A DNA stretch of 64,000 nucleotides from Bryoerythrophyllum caledonicum (lineage: Eukaryota > Streptophyta > Bryopsida > Pottiales > Pottiaceae). Of the stretch, positions 35,189 through 45,852 are shown in pieces (position 1 is the stretch's first letter; every line of letters starts with the position of its first letter). A program made the translations under genes and the position numbers. Location: contig OZ020515.1 in NCBI GenBank assembly GCA_963971425.1, positions 17,500,291-17,564,290 on the forward strand. The letters are read 5' to 3'. A model generated the notes under the pieces. The model had not been told where the DNA came from. It made no database searches and saw nothing but the letters and a program-made list of their open reading frames with translations.

Positions 35189-35291
35189 TGGTCGCATTCT
35201 TGTTGGAGGTGGTGTGTTTTTTCTAGTGTGATTATCACGTTGTGGAGCTTGAGAAGAGGGAGGAGTGTCTGAAGTTTTTTGAGCCTGATCG

Positions 35292-35744
35292 ATGGCGAGT
35301 TCGAGGAGTAGTAGTGGGTGGTCGTCGGAGGGGGAGGGGAGTGCTCGCGTGCGAGCGACTGCGACGGAGAAGTTTGTCGACCTGAAGGTGGCGGCGGAGG
35401 AGACGATGGCGAAGGCGAGTGCGCGGCTGAGCGAGAAGGCGGTGCTGGTGCGGATGAACCTGGCGCTGGGGCTGCGCAGGATCGTCCGCCCCCGGGAGCA
35501 GAGCCCGCGGCACGACAAGTGCCTGGACTACGTCGCGGAGGCGCAGACGGCCGCCACGGAGAGGCGGCTGCGCCGGGAGCAGGAGGCGCATGAGCGGGCG
35601 GAGTGGGAGCGCGCCATGGCGCGCGAGTGGAGCGCGTACAAGTCGTCGCGGCACCTGGAGCATCCTCATCGCAGGTCTAGCGGCTCCAGACACAAGCATT
35701 TGCAGAGCTCGCACCAGCAGTTGCTAGTCCAGGGCGCGGCGTGA
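35292..35744 (+). CDS. Basic 150-aa protein of unknown function
   Basis: Single-exon, GC-rich frame with strong codon bias, in a gene island and preceded by a TATA box. The N-terminal ~20 residues are Ser/Gly-rich. Residues 20-65 (TEKFVDLKVAAEETMAKASA and on) look helical. Residues 85-118 are dense in Arg/Glu/Ala (ATERRLRREQEAHERAEWER), a likely charged helix or coiled coil. The C-terminus is His/Ser/Gln-rich. No signal peptide or membrane helix. I recognise no family. Antisense frames over the same span are shadows of its GC-rich codons. Confidence 0.6.
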   Translation: MASSRSSSGWSSEGEGSARVRATATEKFVDLKVAAEETMAKASARLSEKAVLVRMNLALGLRRIVRPREQSPRHDKCLDYVAEAQTAATERRLRREQEAHERAEWERAMAREWSAYKSSRHLEHPHRRSSGSRHKHLQSSHQQLLVQGAA

Positions 35745-36655
35745 AACTACTTTCTGGAGACATCACGTCTCATTTCTATGCGGCCAGGCATAACTTCTTC
35801 CATTCATCTCTGCGTTGCTGCTTCTGCTTCCTACACTGTTGTGTGTGCGGCATGCTTGCACTCAGCGGGAAATGGTTTGTGATTACGTAGCAAGCCAGGC
35901 GATGATCTCGTGTACAGAACATGACTTGGGTTATTCTGAGTAGTCCGGCAAACATGCTTCGAAATCAGGAGCCGATGTTTCACAGCCTCGGATCGAGTCT
36001 GAGAAAAAGCTGAGGATATTGACTATCCTTCATCATTGTACCACTATTACAGCCCAATGTATTGGGACATACAAACACATGATTCGTTACACAACAACGT
36101 TTTTTCAGTGTCAATTTGCGACTCATTTTTTTGTGGTGTACGATTTATGGTTACAGATTCAACTGATGGTTATGCCTGCGAAAGTGTACACTTGTGACGC
36201 TAACTGCTGTTCAATCGTAAAGCAACAGAGTATTCCAAACAAGGATGTGGAGTGACAATCATTCCATCGTCTTCTGGAAACTCTCGACTCAGAGTGACTT
36301 AGTTTCTCAAGAATGGAAACGAAATTCGCAATTTCAGAGAGTAACAAAGCAGATGCCCCAAAGTAATGGGAATTCATTATCCAGAAAGTAAAAATACAAA
36401 AAACTAAATCTTCTCAAAGATGAAATCCATGCCTCTTCAAGAAATAAATGATATTCTAAATGGTAATTGATAAAACTGTGGCCTTCCAGTGCTCAGCCCC
36501 ACCCTGCTCAGAATGTCGCGGAGAAGGCTCTCAAGGGTGCAGGCGAAAGCTCCACTTCGTTGATAGAATTATCGAGAGCATCAACATCTCGTACACGCTT
36601 TGACATGGAGGTGGAAAGAGAGCTAGCACACCAACCTCCAGGGTCAGCCGGAGTT
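35745..36655. other. Intergenic region between convergent genes
   Basis: Contains the 3' flanks of the 150-aa protein gene (plus) and of the phytocyanin gene (minus). No further gene recognised. Confidence 0.4.
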
Positions 36656-37408
36656 TCAGAAGCACGCGGCGATGAGGAGAACCATCGCGGTCGTCCAGCA
36701 GATGTACCGGTTCAAATCAACGTCGCTCGCGTCCGACGTCACGGGAGTCGGCGCCATGGCCGGAGCCACCGACTTCGCGGCCAGCACGGTCCAGCGAATC
36801 TTCTGCATCTCCAAGCAGTGTCCGGAGACGGTGCAGACAGCGTACATCGTCTGGCCCGCGCGAGCCGCTGGAACTGAAACCTGCGAGCCGCACACACCGT
36901 GGTAAGAACCTAGTGTTCGCGCACACAACCAACGGCAGGCGGACGAGAGAAGCGGAGCAATACCGTGACGTTTTCGCCCGGAGCTATAGGGGCAATGTTG
37001 GTCGCGTCTCCGACGGCGCACCTCTGGTACGAATCCGCGTTCGCGACCAGACCCACGGTGTGCGTGATCCGGTCGGGGTTATGGAAAACTGCAGTCGAAC
37101 AACACAACCCCAGATTCAAAACCATCCCCAAAAAACTCTAGTGTTCGAACAGGATCCTCTCCCTGTTCCAACAAAAGGAAGAACAAACAACGAAATGGCT
37201 CTCCTCCTAGTTGCCCACATAAAGAGTTTTAAGCATTACCGACTGCATCGCCAACTCTAACTTGGATGTTCTGGCTAGCGCCCCAAGCATCGTAGTCAAA
37301 TCCCGTCGTCCACCCCTTGGCATCACCGACAACAATCTCGGCGCCCTCCACGATCGTCGTAAGCACCAAGAGAGCTCCCAAGAGAGCGCCCCACGTCGTA
37401 GTACTCAT
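36656..37408 (-). CDS. Phytocyanin (blue copper protein), probably GPI-anchored
   Basis: Secreted type I copper protein of the plant phytocyanin family. Three exons on the minus strand: 37408-37240, 37088-36964, 36880-36656, all GT-AG and in phase, giving 172 aa. Residues 1-22 form a signal peptide (WGALLGALLVLTTIVEG). The plastocyanin-like domain starts AEIVVGDAKGW. Likely copper ligands are H66 (ITHTV), C114, H119 and Q124 (CTVSGHCLEMQ); Gln as the fourth ligand is the stellacyanin pattern. C80 and C120 should form the conserved disulphide. A short Pro/Ala/Thr linker and a hydrophobic tail (ICWTTAMVLLIAACF) suggest a GPI-anchor signal. Roles of such proteins include redox and cell-wall functions; this one's role is unknown. 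Confidence 0.85.
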
Positions 37409-37913
37409 GCTTGCAAATCACACAATAACTCCCTCCACAAAACAGCTCCAATCTGGAGCTCTAGAGCACAAGGCTTGCCTCGGAGCGCCTCAATAAGAGC
37501 AGAGGTGGCGGGAACGAGTCAAAAGAAGCCGCGGTCAAGGAAACCACCCCGTATTTAGTCCGATTGCCAGCCTAGCACACCTGAGAGAGAAAAAGAGAGA
37601 CCCTAGTGCGAATCTCACTGTAGTTGTAGGAATCTCATATCCACAGAAAACCTAGGCTGAAATTCCTGTCGCGAAGTCTTCGTATCAGAGAAATCAACTC
37701 GCTGTTGCAATCACATGAGATACAATGCTACGGATGCGACTCTGTTTCTGCTTTCTCGTAATTTCTAGCAGGTCTTGTTCGATGGCTGTTTGATTTTCGG
37801 CCTGGGTTTGGTCCGGAGTCTGGACAGTGAATGCCGGAGCAAGTTGAATCTTTGGTTCTAGAAGCGGTGGCAACCAGGCCGCATTCACATTCACAGGAGA
37901 AACGTTATTTACA

Positions 37914-38268
37914 TGTTAACTGTAAAACTGTTAAGATGGAGCTGTATACGGTAAGGAAATAGAGCTACAGACTCTAGGGAAACCAAAATATAAGAGAGAG
38001 AGCAAATAACAGAAATATATTTGAAATATATTAGCTATGGAGAAGTGTCTTCAACTCTGTGGGAGAGTTGCCTTATATACTTTCCTCCCACCATAGAAGG
38101 TAAGTAAACTACAAGCTCACTTTACTTTGAGCGGATATAGAAACATAAGTTCCTTTTACCTTATGCGAATATAGAAACTACCGATCGTTTCTAAGTTGAC
38201 TTTTACTTTAACAAAAACAAAAATTCATCGCACATCCTATTTCTTCACGCTACTGAGATAACATCTTC
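37914..38268 (-). repeat. LTR-like sequence (solo or partial)
   Basis: On the minus strand this contains AGTATATAAGGCAACTCTCC, a strong TATA box, followed by a leader-like stretch, and ends ACAGTTAACA. Just beyond it a minus-strand frame starts MNVNAAWLPPLLEPKIQLAP (37894-37694) and could be the beginning of a gag. Both fit the start of an LTR element of uncertain family. No second LTR is visible, so this is a fragment. Confidence 0.3.
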
Positions 38269-38276
38269 ATCGATAA

Positions 38277-38294
38277 ACCCTAAACCCTAAACCT
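38277..38294 (+). repeat. Short interstitial telomere motif
   Basis: Two and a half CCCTAAA units (plant-type telomere repeat). Similar short runs occur at about 46757-46775 (TTTAGGG form) and 63826-63846. All are internal and too short to be a chromosome end. Confidence 0.7.
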
Positions 38295-38561
38295 ACATGT
38301 CTTGAATATATTGAATGCATGTATATATTGAGTAGATTTTAATACATGTATTTTGTTGTCCAAGTACATGTATCCGATAGCTTCTCTACACCAACCTTAA
38401 ATTGAATTTCCAACCATAAACCTACTTTGGAAGTTTATATCTACCATTGTAAGTGTTGAGAGTTTCATGTCTGTGTACCTTGATGTATCTCAATTTGTTT
38501 AGTATGTGGAAACTACCAAGAAACATTGAAGATGCAATTGTTTCAAGGCGAGGTCACAGTG

Positions 38562-38784
38562 CTACACTAAATATCACTTTTAGTGTAGTGCCCAGTAAAT
38601 GACTTGTAAATGCAATAAGTTCTTACTCTTGATGCCAATTTTTACCAAGAGCACAACTCTCTATAGTATTCAAATAAAAGGATCATTATAAACATAGTTG
38701 GTAAAAATATTCACTTAAAGTAAAAACTTATAGCATTTACAAGTCATTTACTGGGCACTACACTAAAAGTGATATTTAGTGTAG
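38562..38784. mobile_element. 223-bp foldback MITE, copy 1
   Basis: Perfect terminal inverted repeats of about 52 bp starting CTACACTAAATATCAC. Each end is itself a small hairpin (CACTAAA...TTTAGTG). A homologous copy of identical length lies at 42734-42956. It is non-coding, a non-autonomous DNA transposon. Confidence 0.75.
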
Positions 38785-38785
38785 T

Positions 38786-39276
38786 ACTTGTGTTTTAGCT
38801 AGAGAGCTTGGTATCTCTCAATCATGTGTTCAAAGGATCGAAGCAAGACCGATACCAAATTTTGTATAATCTATGAGTAGAGAAATTGTAAGTTGTCGCA
38901 TAGACAAGCAAAGGCATGTGTTCATGCCGTCACTATGGGTGGTCGGAACATTACTACTAAGTTGATGATGGATATTAGGCAAAATGAGGTAGCGGCTTTG
39001 AGTGGTTGGGTTGTACATAGCGTTCCCCCTTAGCTTGGAATTTGCCTATTTCTCTTTTAATTGATTTTCATTTTCTCATAATGAAATTCTTCAATTCTTC
39101 AATCTTCAGAAATTTTATGAAACCAAAAGTTCCAGAACATTTACTCAATTGATTGCACATCAGTGTAGGAATACAACAAAAGGGTTTTGTATCATGAAAC
39201 AAAACTTTAGTGAGCAAATTCATTTCCAAAATAGTCATGAGCAGCTCCTTCACCATAAGCATTGTGGTGCTAGTTC
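38786..39276. other. AT-rich spacer
   Basis: Nothing recognised apart from the 3' flank of the minus-strand gene that ends at 39277. Confidence 0.4.
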
Positions 39277-40076
39277 CTAGTCGTAAATCCTGTGGCCCAG
39301 CTTGTCGATGGTGGTCTTTGTCGAGAGAAACGGAGCGACAGGGCAGATGGGGCATTGCGGCGGCGGCGTGTAGCTGGTGGTGTAGGTGGAGACGCCCTTA
39401 AACAAACTCTTCTCTGGATACCACTTGTACACGTACGGATGGTCCGCCGGACACTTCCATGGGTAGTGGTCGATGTAGGTGGTTTGTCTTGGATGTGCAT
39501 ACCTGGGGGGGGAAGAAAGTTACCGATGAATGAGCTAGTGTAACAGATCATTACAGCAAAGGAAGTGGTTGCGTGGGGACTGTCACCTGAATTGCTTCGG
39601 ATGGTCGGGTGGAGGTGGATGGACTGGCTTCGGCACATACTCATCGACGTACTCAGTGTTATTCCCAATCTTGCCACCCTCGCAAAACGGAATCACCGAC
39701 ATCTTCAACGGATCCTGGAGCTTCCATGCCGGCCATCTTGGACAGTTGTGTGTCCCACATGTGCAGATCTTGCAAGTGCAAATCTTCTTCGTCGACTGCA
39801 GAAGAACAACAATCACTAGTACAAAGAACCCAGTCGCTCCTCACTCAGAAAGTGTCGCCCTTTTCCTTGTTTTTTGTGACCCGATTTACTCACCAATTTC
39901 TAAAATGCTTGAAATAGGAAGTGAGAGGCGACAGGGTTGCTAGTAGTTCATTGAGCTAGTTAGCTAACGAAGAAACAACAAGCTAAGGTTGTTCTCAAAC
40001 CTAGAATGTTTGAGAACAATCGTTGACACACGTTGCAGTTGTCTCACAATCAAGAGAGAAATTGGCTTACGGTCAT
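39277..40076 (-). CDS. SAXO-like axonemal microtubule-stabilising protein
   Basis: Three exons on the minus strand: 40076-40071 (only Met-Thr), 39795-39587, 39502-39277, with GT-AG junctions in phase, giving 146 aa. It starts MTSTKKICTCKICTCGTHNC, the Cys-rich N-terminus that marks the SAXO/FAM154 (STOP-like) family. A repeat-like segment follows (YPWKCPADHPYVYKWYPEKS, then LFKGVSTYTTSYTPP), resembling the microtubule-binding Mn repeats. Family members bind axonemal and centriolar microtubules. The protein is much shorter than animal SAXO1/2 (roughly 400-470 aa), with perhaps one or two repeats. A six-base first exon is unusual but its ATG-ACC-GT context and frame fit well. In plants the family is expected only in lineages with flagellated sperm. 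Confidence 0.7.
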
Positions 40077-40872
40077 GATTCTTGAGGAGAAAGATTACTC
40101 GATCAGCAGTCGACAGCAGATGCGCTCCTCGTTTGCGTAGCGGAACTCATTTTGCGATGAGAGTCTCTGTTCTCGTGTGACGATGCTCACGAGAAGCGCC
40201 ACTCTGTCTGTATGCAACTGTTGGAGACAGAAGGGCAGGTCCCGAGGCGAGGTTCTGAAGGATGCGCAACCTTACAAATCCTCCACGGAAGCAGCGCTTG
40301 AGCCCTTGACGTTCGCTGTCTGACCAAACGGATGATGCATCTGAAAGGAAGAAGGAAATCATGTGCCAAACATCAAGGTAATTTGTACACACACAAGGGC
40401 AGCTGGCGCCGCAACGAAACATGCACATTCATTATGATCGCTTCCCAATAGAATCTGCCCTAACTTCCGCCCCACAGATGTTACCCTGTTGCCGTCATGA
40501 GGAACGTCCTAGCCTGAGTTGCTTGCATCCCTTCAACTCATCATCAATTTGTAGATATTCAGCTCGAGCAGAGCTTTAGGTCTTGAAATAGGGTAGAGCA
40601 CTGTTTTGTGCAGCCACGCTTTTCGATTACAGATGCAGTGATTGTGGAAGAGGGTTCTTTAGCGTTTCGCAAGTGAAAAACTCACTTTCAGTTGATCAAG
40701 TTCTTGTGCAGAATACAGTACTTAAACCCTATAAACAGTAGCATTTGTTCCAGAGAAGATTCTCATGGTGCGATCGCGCCTTCAAACCGCTAGACTCGAC
40801 CCAGGGTCCTTGCATTTTCTTTGTGTGAGAGAGAAGATCAGTTAGGTTTCATTTGTGGAAGCTGCGACAGCC
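40077..40872. promoter_or_regulatory. Shared upstream region of two divergent genes
   Basis: About 800 bp separate the start codons of the SAXO-like gene (minus) and plastid S13 (plus). It must contain both promoters and leaders. An ATG near 40150 (minus) opens only a very short frame. No clear TATA box or shared motif was identified. Confidence 0.4.
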
Positions 40873-41685
40873 ATGGCGCTGCACGCTGCAAGTCAAGCGA
40901 GTTTCGTAACCCCAGGAGCTTCAAAGACCTCGTTCGGCGTTGCATCCGGCGGCTACCGCGCCTTGAAAGTGGGCTTCCCTGTGAAGGTACGTTCTCGAGC
41001 TAGCACTCCCTTACTGACGGCATTTCAACGAGCCGATGCATGACTATCTCACGTTGCAATCGATCTCCACATCTCTCTCTCGTGGCCGAATATTCTTCGA
41101 CTCTCGGCAACGATCAGCTGGAGTTCAACTTAGTGTTGTTGATGGGTTATTCAAACTGAGAGACCCTTCTTGCGTGTAAATAGTATGGAACATCAGGATT
41201 CCATCTCAACCTTCGATGCGCTCGAATTGGAGGGGTGGAGGTGCCAAACAAGAAGCGCATCGAGACTGCTCTACAGTACATTCACGGAGTAGGGCAAACC
41301 ACGGCGCGGCAGGTGCTGCTGAATGTGGGGCTGGAGAATAAGACCACCGGCGAGCTCTCAGAATCGGAGCTCACCAAACTCCGTGACGAACTTTCCCGCA
41401 CAAGATACAGAATCGAAGGCAAACTGGTTAGTGTTCCTCATTTCCCTTCTTGATGGTTGCAAAAGCTTTAGGATAATTCCTGCCATGCATGTAACTTGTG
41501 TATGTTTGCAGCGGCGCTTCAATGCTGAGAATATACAGCGGCTGATCGACATTCAGTGCTACCGAGGCAAAAGGCATGTCGCAGGGCTACCGTGCAGAGG
41601 CCAACACACGCAGTGCAACGCGCGGACCAGGCGCAAGGGCAAGAGACGAGCTGTCGCGGGCAAGAAGAAGGCCACCAAAAGATGA
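40873..41685 (+). CDS. RPS13: Chloroplast 30S ribosomal protein S13
   Basis: Nuclear gene for the plastid small-subunit protein uS13, which sits in the 30S head and contacts the P-site tRNA and the 50S subunit. Three exons: 40873-40986, 41184-41426, 41512-41685, all in phase, giving 176 aa. The first ~50 residues ([20 protein letters not shown] and on) are Ser/Ala-rich with few acidic residues, a typical plastid transit peptide. The mature part starts near [20 protein letters not shown]; family motifs [39 protein letters not shown] and a Lys-rich tail are all present. I placed exon 2's start at the TAG acceptor at 41183 because the CAG at 41196 would break the frame. Confidence 0.93.
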
Positions 41686-41879
41686 GTGATCTCGGAATCC
41701 GGTGCTCACTTTACCCAGCTAGTTTCCAAGTATGGGGGCAATCATCCTCGGCTCTCTCATGGACATAGACGTTAGCTGTGTATAATGTTTGCAATCAGGT
41801 TCATAGCGATTTGTTGAAGGCACAAATCTCCTGCACAGATGGTGAATATGTCACTATATCCCATATTATGAACATGGAC

Positions 41880-42240
41880 CTGAAAAGCAAACCATGTCTC
41901 AGTCGAAGACCTGAACTTCATTGAGCTAACCTTACGAAATCCTTGCACAAACTCACATCAAAGAAACCGAGGGCTCCAAAATCTTCTGACAATTTCTGAT
42001 ACAACTCTTATGGTGATAAGCATCCCATCCAAAAAAGGGAAACCATATCTCAGTCAACCTGAAGCTAAGAACCTACCTCCATTGAACTAACCCTGCAAAC
42101 AGAGACCAAAGAAACGTAGGGCACCAAATGCTCGTGACAGTTTGCTGATATGAACATCCCAAGACTGTAGACCCAAAAAGCAAACCATATCTCACCAATT
42201 CGCATCAAACGAACAGAGAACACCATCTTCAACACAAAAA
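41880..42240 (+). repeat. Degenerate ~145-bp tandem repeat after RPS13
   Basis: Three loosely similar units, each beginning near CAAACCATATCTCA (about 41888, 42042, 42181), with shared phrases CATTGAxCTAACC and CAAAGAAAC. The copies are old and diverged. Confidence 0.5.
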
Positions 42241-42333
42241 AAGCAGGAGAGAATCGGAGAAGCCTTCCCGGTCAGAAACGCCGCCAACGGACACAGCAGT
42301 AAAACCAGCTCCTACGAATGGACCCATAATCAA

Positions 42334-42413
42334 GCTGCACCTCCTACGACTTCCGTTGCTAGAAGAATTCTCCATTAAAATGGAATTGGAGAAGTGGAAG
42401 GAGGTGCAGCTGT
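42334..42413. repeat. Inverted repeat / potential hairpin
   Basis: The 22-bp left arm starting AGCTGCACCTCC (42334) is complemented by a right arm ending GGAGGTGCAGCT near 42413, with two or three mismatches and a loop of about 36 bp. Confidence 0.5.
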
Positions 42414-42613
42414 TCCAGTGGAGCTTGTCGTATGATCGCTCGGTAGACTGCGCAGACTACGAGAGTGCGCGCACTCGCCATCTCTCGCACACGACGAGCA
42501 ACAGCTTCAGCTCTCGTAATGTGTGTCGACATGGATGGTGTTAGGGTTTCATCCACGTCCGCTTCCTCGGGATTCTTGGATGCGTTTTGGTTTTTCATCC
42601 ACAATATCTTCAT
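42359..42613 (-). CDS. Small unidentified reading frame (84 aa)
   Basis: Minus-strand frame starting MKILWMKNQNASKNPEEADV, in a GC-richer patch. The Ala/Arg-rich middle (ITRAEAVARRVREMASARTL) has real-exon character, but the C-terminal part overlaps the inverted repeat and no family is recognised. It could be a first exon or a decayed gene piece. Confidence 0.2.
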   Translation of the reverse strand: MKILWMKNQNASKNPEEADVDETLTPSMSTHITRAEAVARRVREMASARTLVVCAVYRAIIRQAPLEQLHLLPLLQFHFNGEFF

Positions 42614-42733
42614 CCATAGCGTCTCCTTTTTAGGTGGACACCAAATTTAACTTACGCCTTTTTTGGAATTTACGAAATTGACCCCTAAATGAAAACAAAA
42701 AACATTCCTTGTCTTTAGTGAAACGTATCACCG

Positions 42734-42956
42734 CTATACTAAATTTTATGTTTAGTGTCATGCACAGTAAATGAATCGTAAATGCTATAATTTTTTACTT
42801 TTGATGAAGATTTTTACTAAGAGCACAAAAAATTATATTATTCATAGAGGGGGATCGTTGTAGACACAATTGGTAAAAATCTTCATCAAAAGTCAAAACT
42901 TATAGCATTTACAAGTCATTTACTGTACATGACACTAAATATAAAATTTAGTGTAG
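42734..42956. mobile_element. 223-bp foldback MITE, copy 2
   Basis: Same length and end structure as 38562-38784 (ends CTATACTAAATTTTA / CTACACTAAATTTTA). Inner arms share CAGTAAATGA, GTAAATGCTATAA and TACTTTTGATGAAGATTTTT. Near-identical 12-bp strings AAACGTATCACC and AAACGTATTACC lie just outside the two ends and may be a target duplication. Confidence 0.7.
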
Positions 42957-42984
42957 TCAAAACGTATTACCTGTAGTCGAACAT

Positions 42985-43510
42985 TTTCACACATTGTCAC
43001 ACATTTTCGGGCAAGGTACCAAAAAACTTCTTCTTTTCTACATAAAACTTAGAGATCTTCATATTTTTTACTTTTTATTTTTTCCACTACAAAATGTGGT
43101 GTATCCTTCGTATGACTATTTGGATTACCAATCTAAAATATATCATGTTCACAAAAAAAATAAGACGTGAATTGGTAGTTTTTGAACCTCCATTCTTTGC
43201 ACAATTTTTTGAATATGCCACACCCCCTCTTACCTCTAAAAGTGGTGTACAAAGAAGTTATATCATGCTTGACATGATGGTAATGAATTTAGGCCTTGTG
43301 TAGTGCAATCATTTGACACCACATAAAGCCAAAGTTTGTTGATCCACTAAACGCAGGGAAGAAAATGAATTGTTTTCAATACTTCAAACATCATAGTCTT
43401 TCAATCCATGCAGTCAAAGTTTATAAAATTTTGTGAATATGTTTCTCAATAAGTCTTAACTGAGATCTTGTAGTCAAAACTAAAAATAATAGTTTTTGTT
43501 TCCTTCCTTA
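42985..43510 (-). repeat. Dispersed repeat S, copy 2
   Basis: Inverted copy of 2230-2730, sharing CGGGCAAGGTACCAAAAAA, GTGTAGTGCA and GTTGATCCACTAAA landmarks. It is non-coding. Confidence 0.55.
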
Positions 43511-43567
43511 CTCATTGTACTAAAATCGTCTACCCTAGAGAGGGAAGAGTAGTTCCATACTACTAAA

Positions 43568-43880
43568 CCTAAGGTAAGCTCCCCCATAACCAACCAAAAT
43601 TCATAGCCAACGCCTATAAAATTGGGGTATATCCAACCCTCTTCCATCCCACTACCACCAACTCAGTTTCAAATGGAGGTTTGCTATTAGTCAAGACCCT
43701 TACTTTTGGTCGTTGGTTATGGGGGTACCTACTGCTGACCACCCACTAAACATGGCTCCATAGTTTGAAAATTCATAACTAATTCAATTTTCATTGGAAA
43801 AATATGAAATCACTTGGGTTGGAATTGCAATTCTATTGGCTATCACTGAGAAATAATAGTATAATTATTAAAGGAAATGG
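43568..43880 (+). repeat. Dispersed repeat R, copy 3
   Basis: Closely matches 1413-1715 in inverse orientation and 2970-3260 in direct orientation (CATGGCTCCATAGTTTGAAA and CACTTGGGTTGGAATT are shared with copy 1). Confidence 0.6.
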
Positions 43881-45852
43881 GATTAAAGGAAAAAATTTAT
43901 AAGGTGCAGTTGGATCTTCATGTAATCTTTTTTTTCATTAATATTGGGAATCTGGTGATAGCATTGTGCAAATCTATTGTTCATTTTACTTAAAAATTTG
44001 TTGATTTATATTTTGATTTAAATTGAATGACACTTTGAGTATTGTGAAGTCTTCTTGGGTCAGTCTTAGATTAAGTTTGTATACATATCTTCTTCTAGAG
44101 ATTTTTAAGGGCACCAAGTTTTTCTACAGAGGGGACTTGTAGTGTAGGTGATATCAAAGTTACCACAAACAAATCATAGTCACATTAAAAGTTGTATTAT
44201 GCAATGCATTATTCTTTCTCCTCTTTCTCGTACGCTTCTTCAATTCATTTCACATTTCAGCATTTGAAATGACTTAGAGCAAAAAAATACCAATATTTTT
44301 AATTTACAATTAAACCTAATTTTTGTAATAATTTGACTCTTTTAGATCTTTGATGCTAGTCTATAAGTGCTTATTTCACCTCATAGATATTTTATGAAAA
44401 AATTCAATTGTATGATTCAACATCCTTTCAACTAAAAAATAAATTAAATTTAAAAAAAAAATAGGACTAGACAAATGGGGAAGTTCATGAAATTTTTCAA
44501 TAGCCAACATAAACTCTTTTTAGATCTTATTAAAAAAAACCTTCTACAGTGTAGAAAACAATGAGAGTAGTTTAACAAATTGGATACAATGCAAAAAAGG
44601 GTTTTATAAATAGACACAAAATTTTGAAAATTTTCACCATTTCTTTTCTTTTTCACTACCTCAAGAAAATTTAATGATTTTATTGCTCACCGTTTGGATC
44701 TATCAAAATAAATTCATAATAGAATAGGCTTTGTGTAATTTTGGACCCCTTCTTATTGCAAGATTTTTTGGATACGCTAAACACCTTCAATATATCTAAA
44801 TGTTTTGGACAAGTACCTTACATCATACATGTTGTGGTGAAAAAAATTGGCAACTTGCATAGTGTAAAAGTCTTATTTTATCATAAAAACTTAGGGTTTT
44901 CGGACCCTATAAAATCAAGGTAAAAAATACTTTAACACTTGCCTTAATAAATGATATAATCATCCAATTGGTGCGGTAAAATAATGTAACAAATTGATGT
45001 GTTTTTCTAGCAGTACGGAAAAAGATCCTCTCTTGTGGTTTTCAATTATTGAAATCAACCCTAAATTGCTCTAAATTTCTATTATCAACTTGAAGAGGAA
45101 AAAACAGCTAGATTCATGATGCAACACCACCTTCATTCTTTGATCTCAAAAACAACTAAACTACTTCTAACTTGAATTTAGAGACCATCTTCTCTTCCTT
45201 TGATCTAGCTATTGCAACAAACAAATCTCAAAAGGAAATGGGAGGGCATAGCACAATTATTGGAGCTACAGGACTCAGCATTGAATTTTTATAATTCTTT
45301 TTTGAAAATTTCACTGGAAAACTTAAAAAAATTCCAAAAACAATTACGCTCTGGTCCTAGAGAGAACATTTCACACATTACAAAATGAATGAAAAACACT
45401 ACATTTCAGAAAGCGAACTCCTCGGGATTGCAAAGATTTTGATTATTTGACGATGGACAACCATGCCTTTAGTTTCCGTTTTACTTGGGATTGCTTGTGA
45501 CTGGTTCATTATTTTGTTTGTGTAGTGTATTGGTGGGAAAGTGCAAACTTGATGGACGTTGTACGGTACATGACTATGTCTTATGCTCCATCTCTTTGAT
45601 GTGAAATGAACACAGCTTTTTAAATATTACACAAAGGTGACATGCACATTCTCTCTGGCCTTTTGCATGTATATAAAGAGTACCGCATTGGTCCTTGGAC
45701 AATGCATGAAAAGACACCTTGTGGCCCCCCTTTACAATGACATGTACTTGCCTTAGCAAATTCTTGTAAAGCTATGTAGTGGGATTCCAAGCAAATGTAG
45801 CATCCTTTTCCTCGGAAAAAGTTTTATTAGAAGTGGGAAAAGAGGGTGAGAT
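43881..45852. other. AT-rich spacer, no gene
   Basis: About 2 kb of very AT-rich DNA with many A and T runs. No reading frame with coding character and no repeat match that I can support. Confidence 0.5.

Noticed and set aside
35087-35714. Minus-strand frames opposite the 150-aa protein
   Set aside because: GC-rich antisense shadows; the plus strand has the TATA box and better protein character.
36467-36877. 136-aa plus-strand frame
   Set aside because: Lies opposite the last phytocyanin exon, which has clear family motifs.
38277-38294. Telomere or chromosome end
   Set aside because: Only about two and a half units, internal to the window; the same holds at 46.76 and 63.83 kb.
38830-39018. 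62-aa minus-strand frame
   Set aside because: Short, AT-rich, no family or splice context; nothing to separate it from chance.
41197-41235. Alternative exon 2 start of RPS13 at the CAG acceptor
   Set aside because: Would shift the reading frame relative to exon 1; the TAG acceptor at 41183 keeps phase and family sequence.
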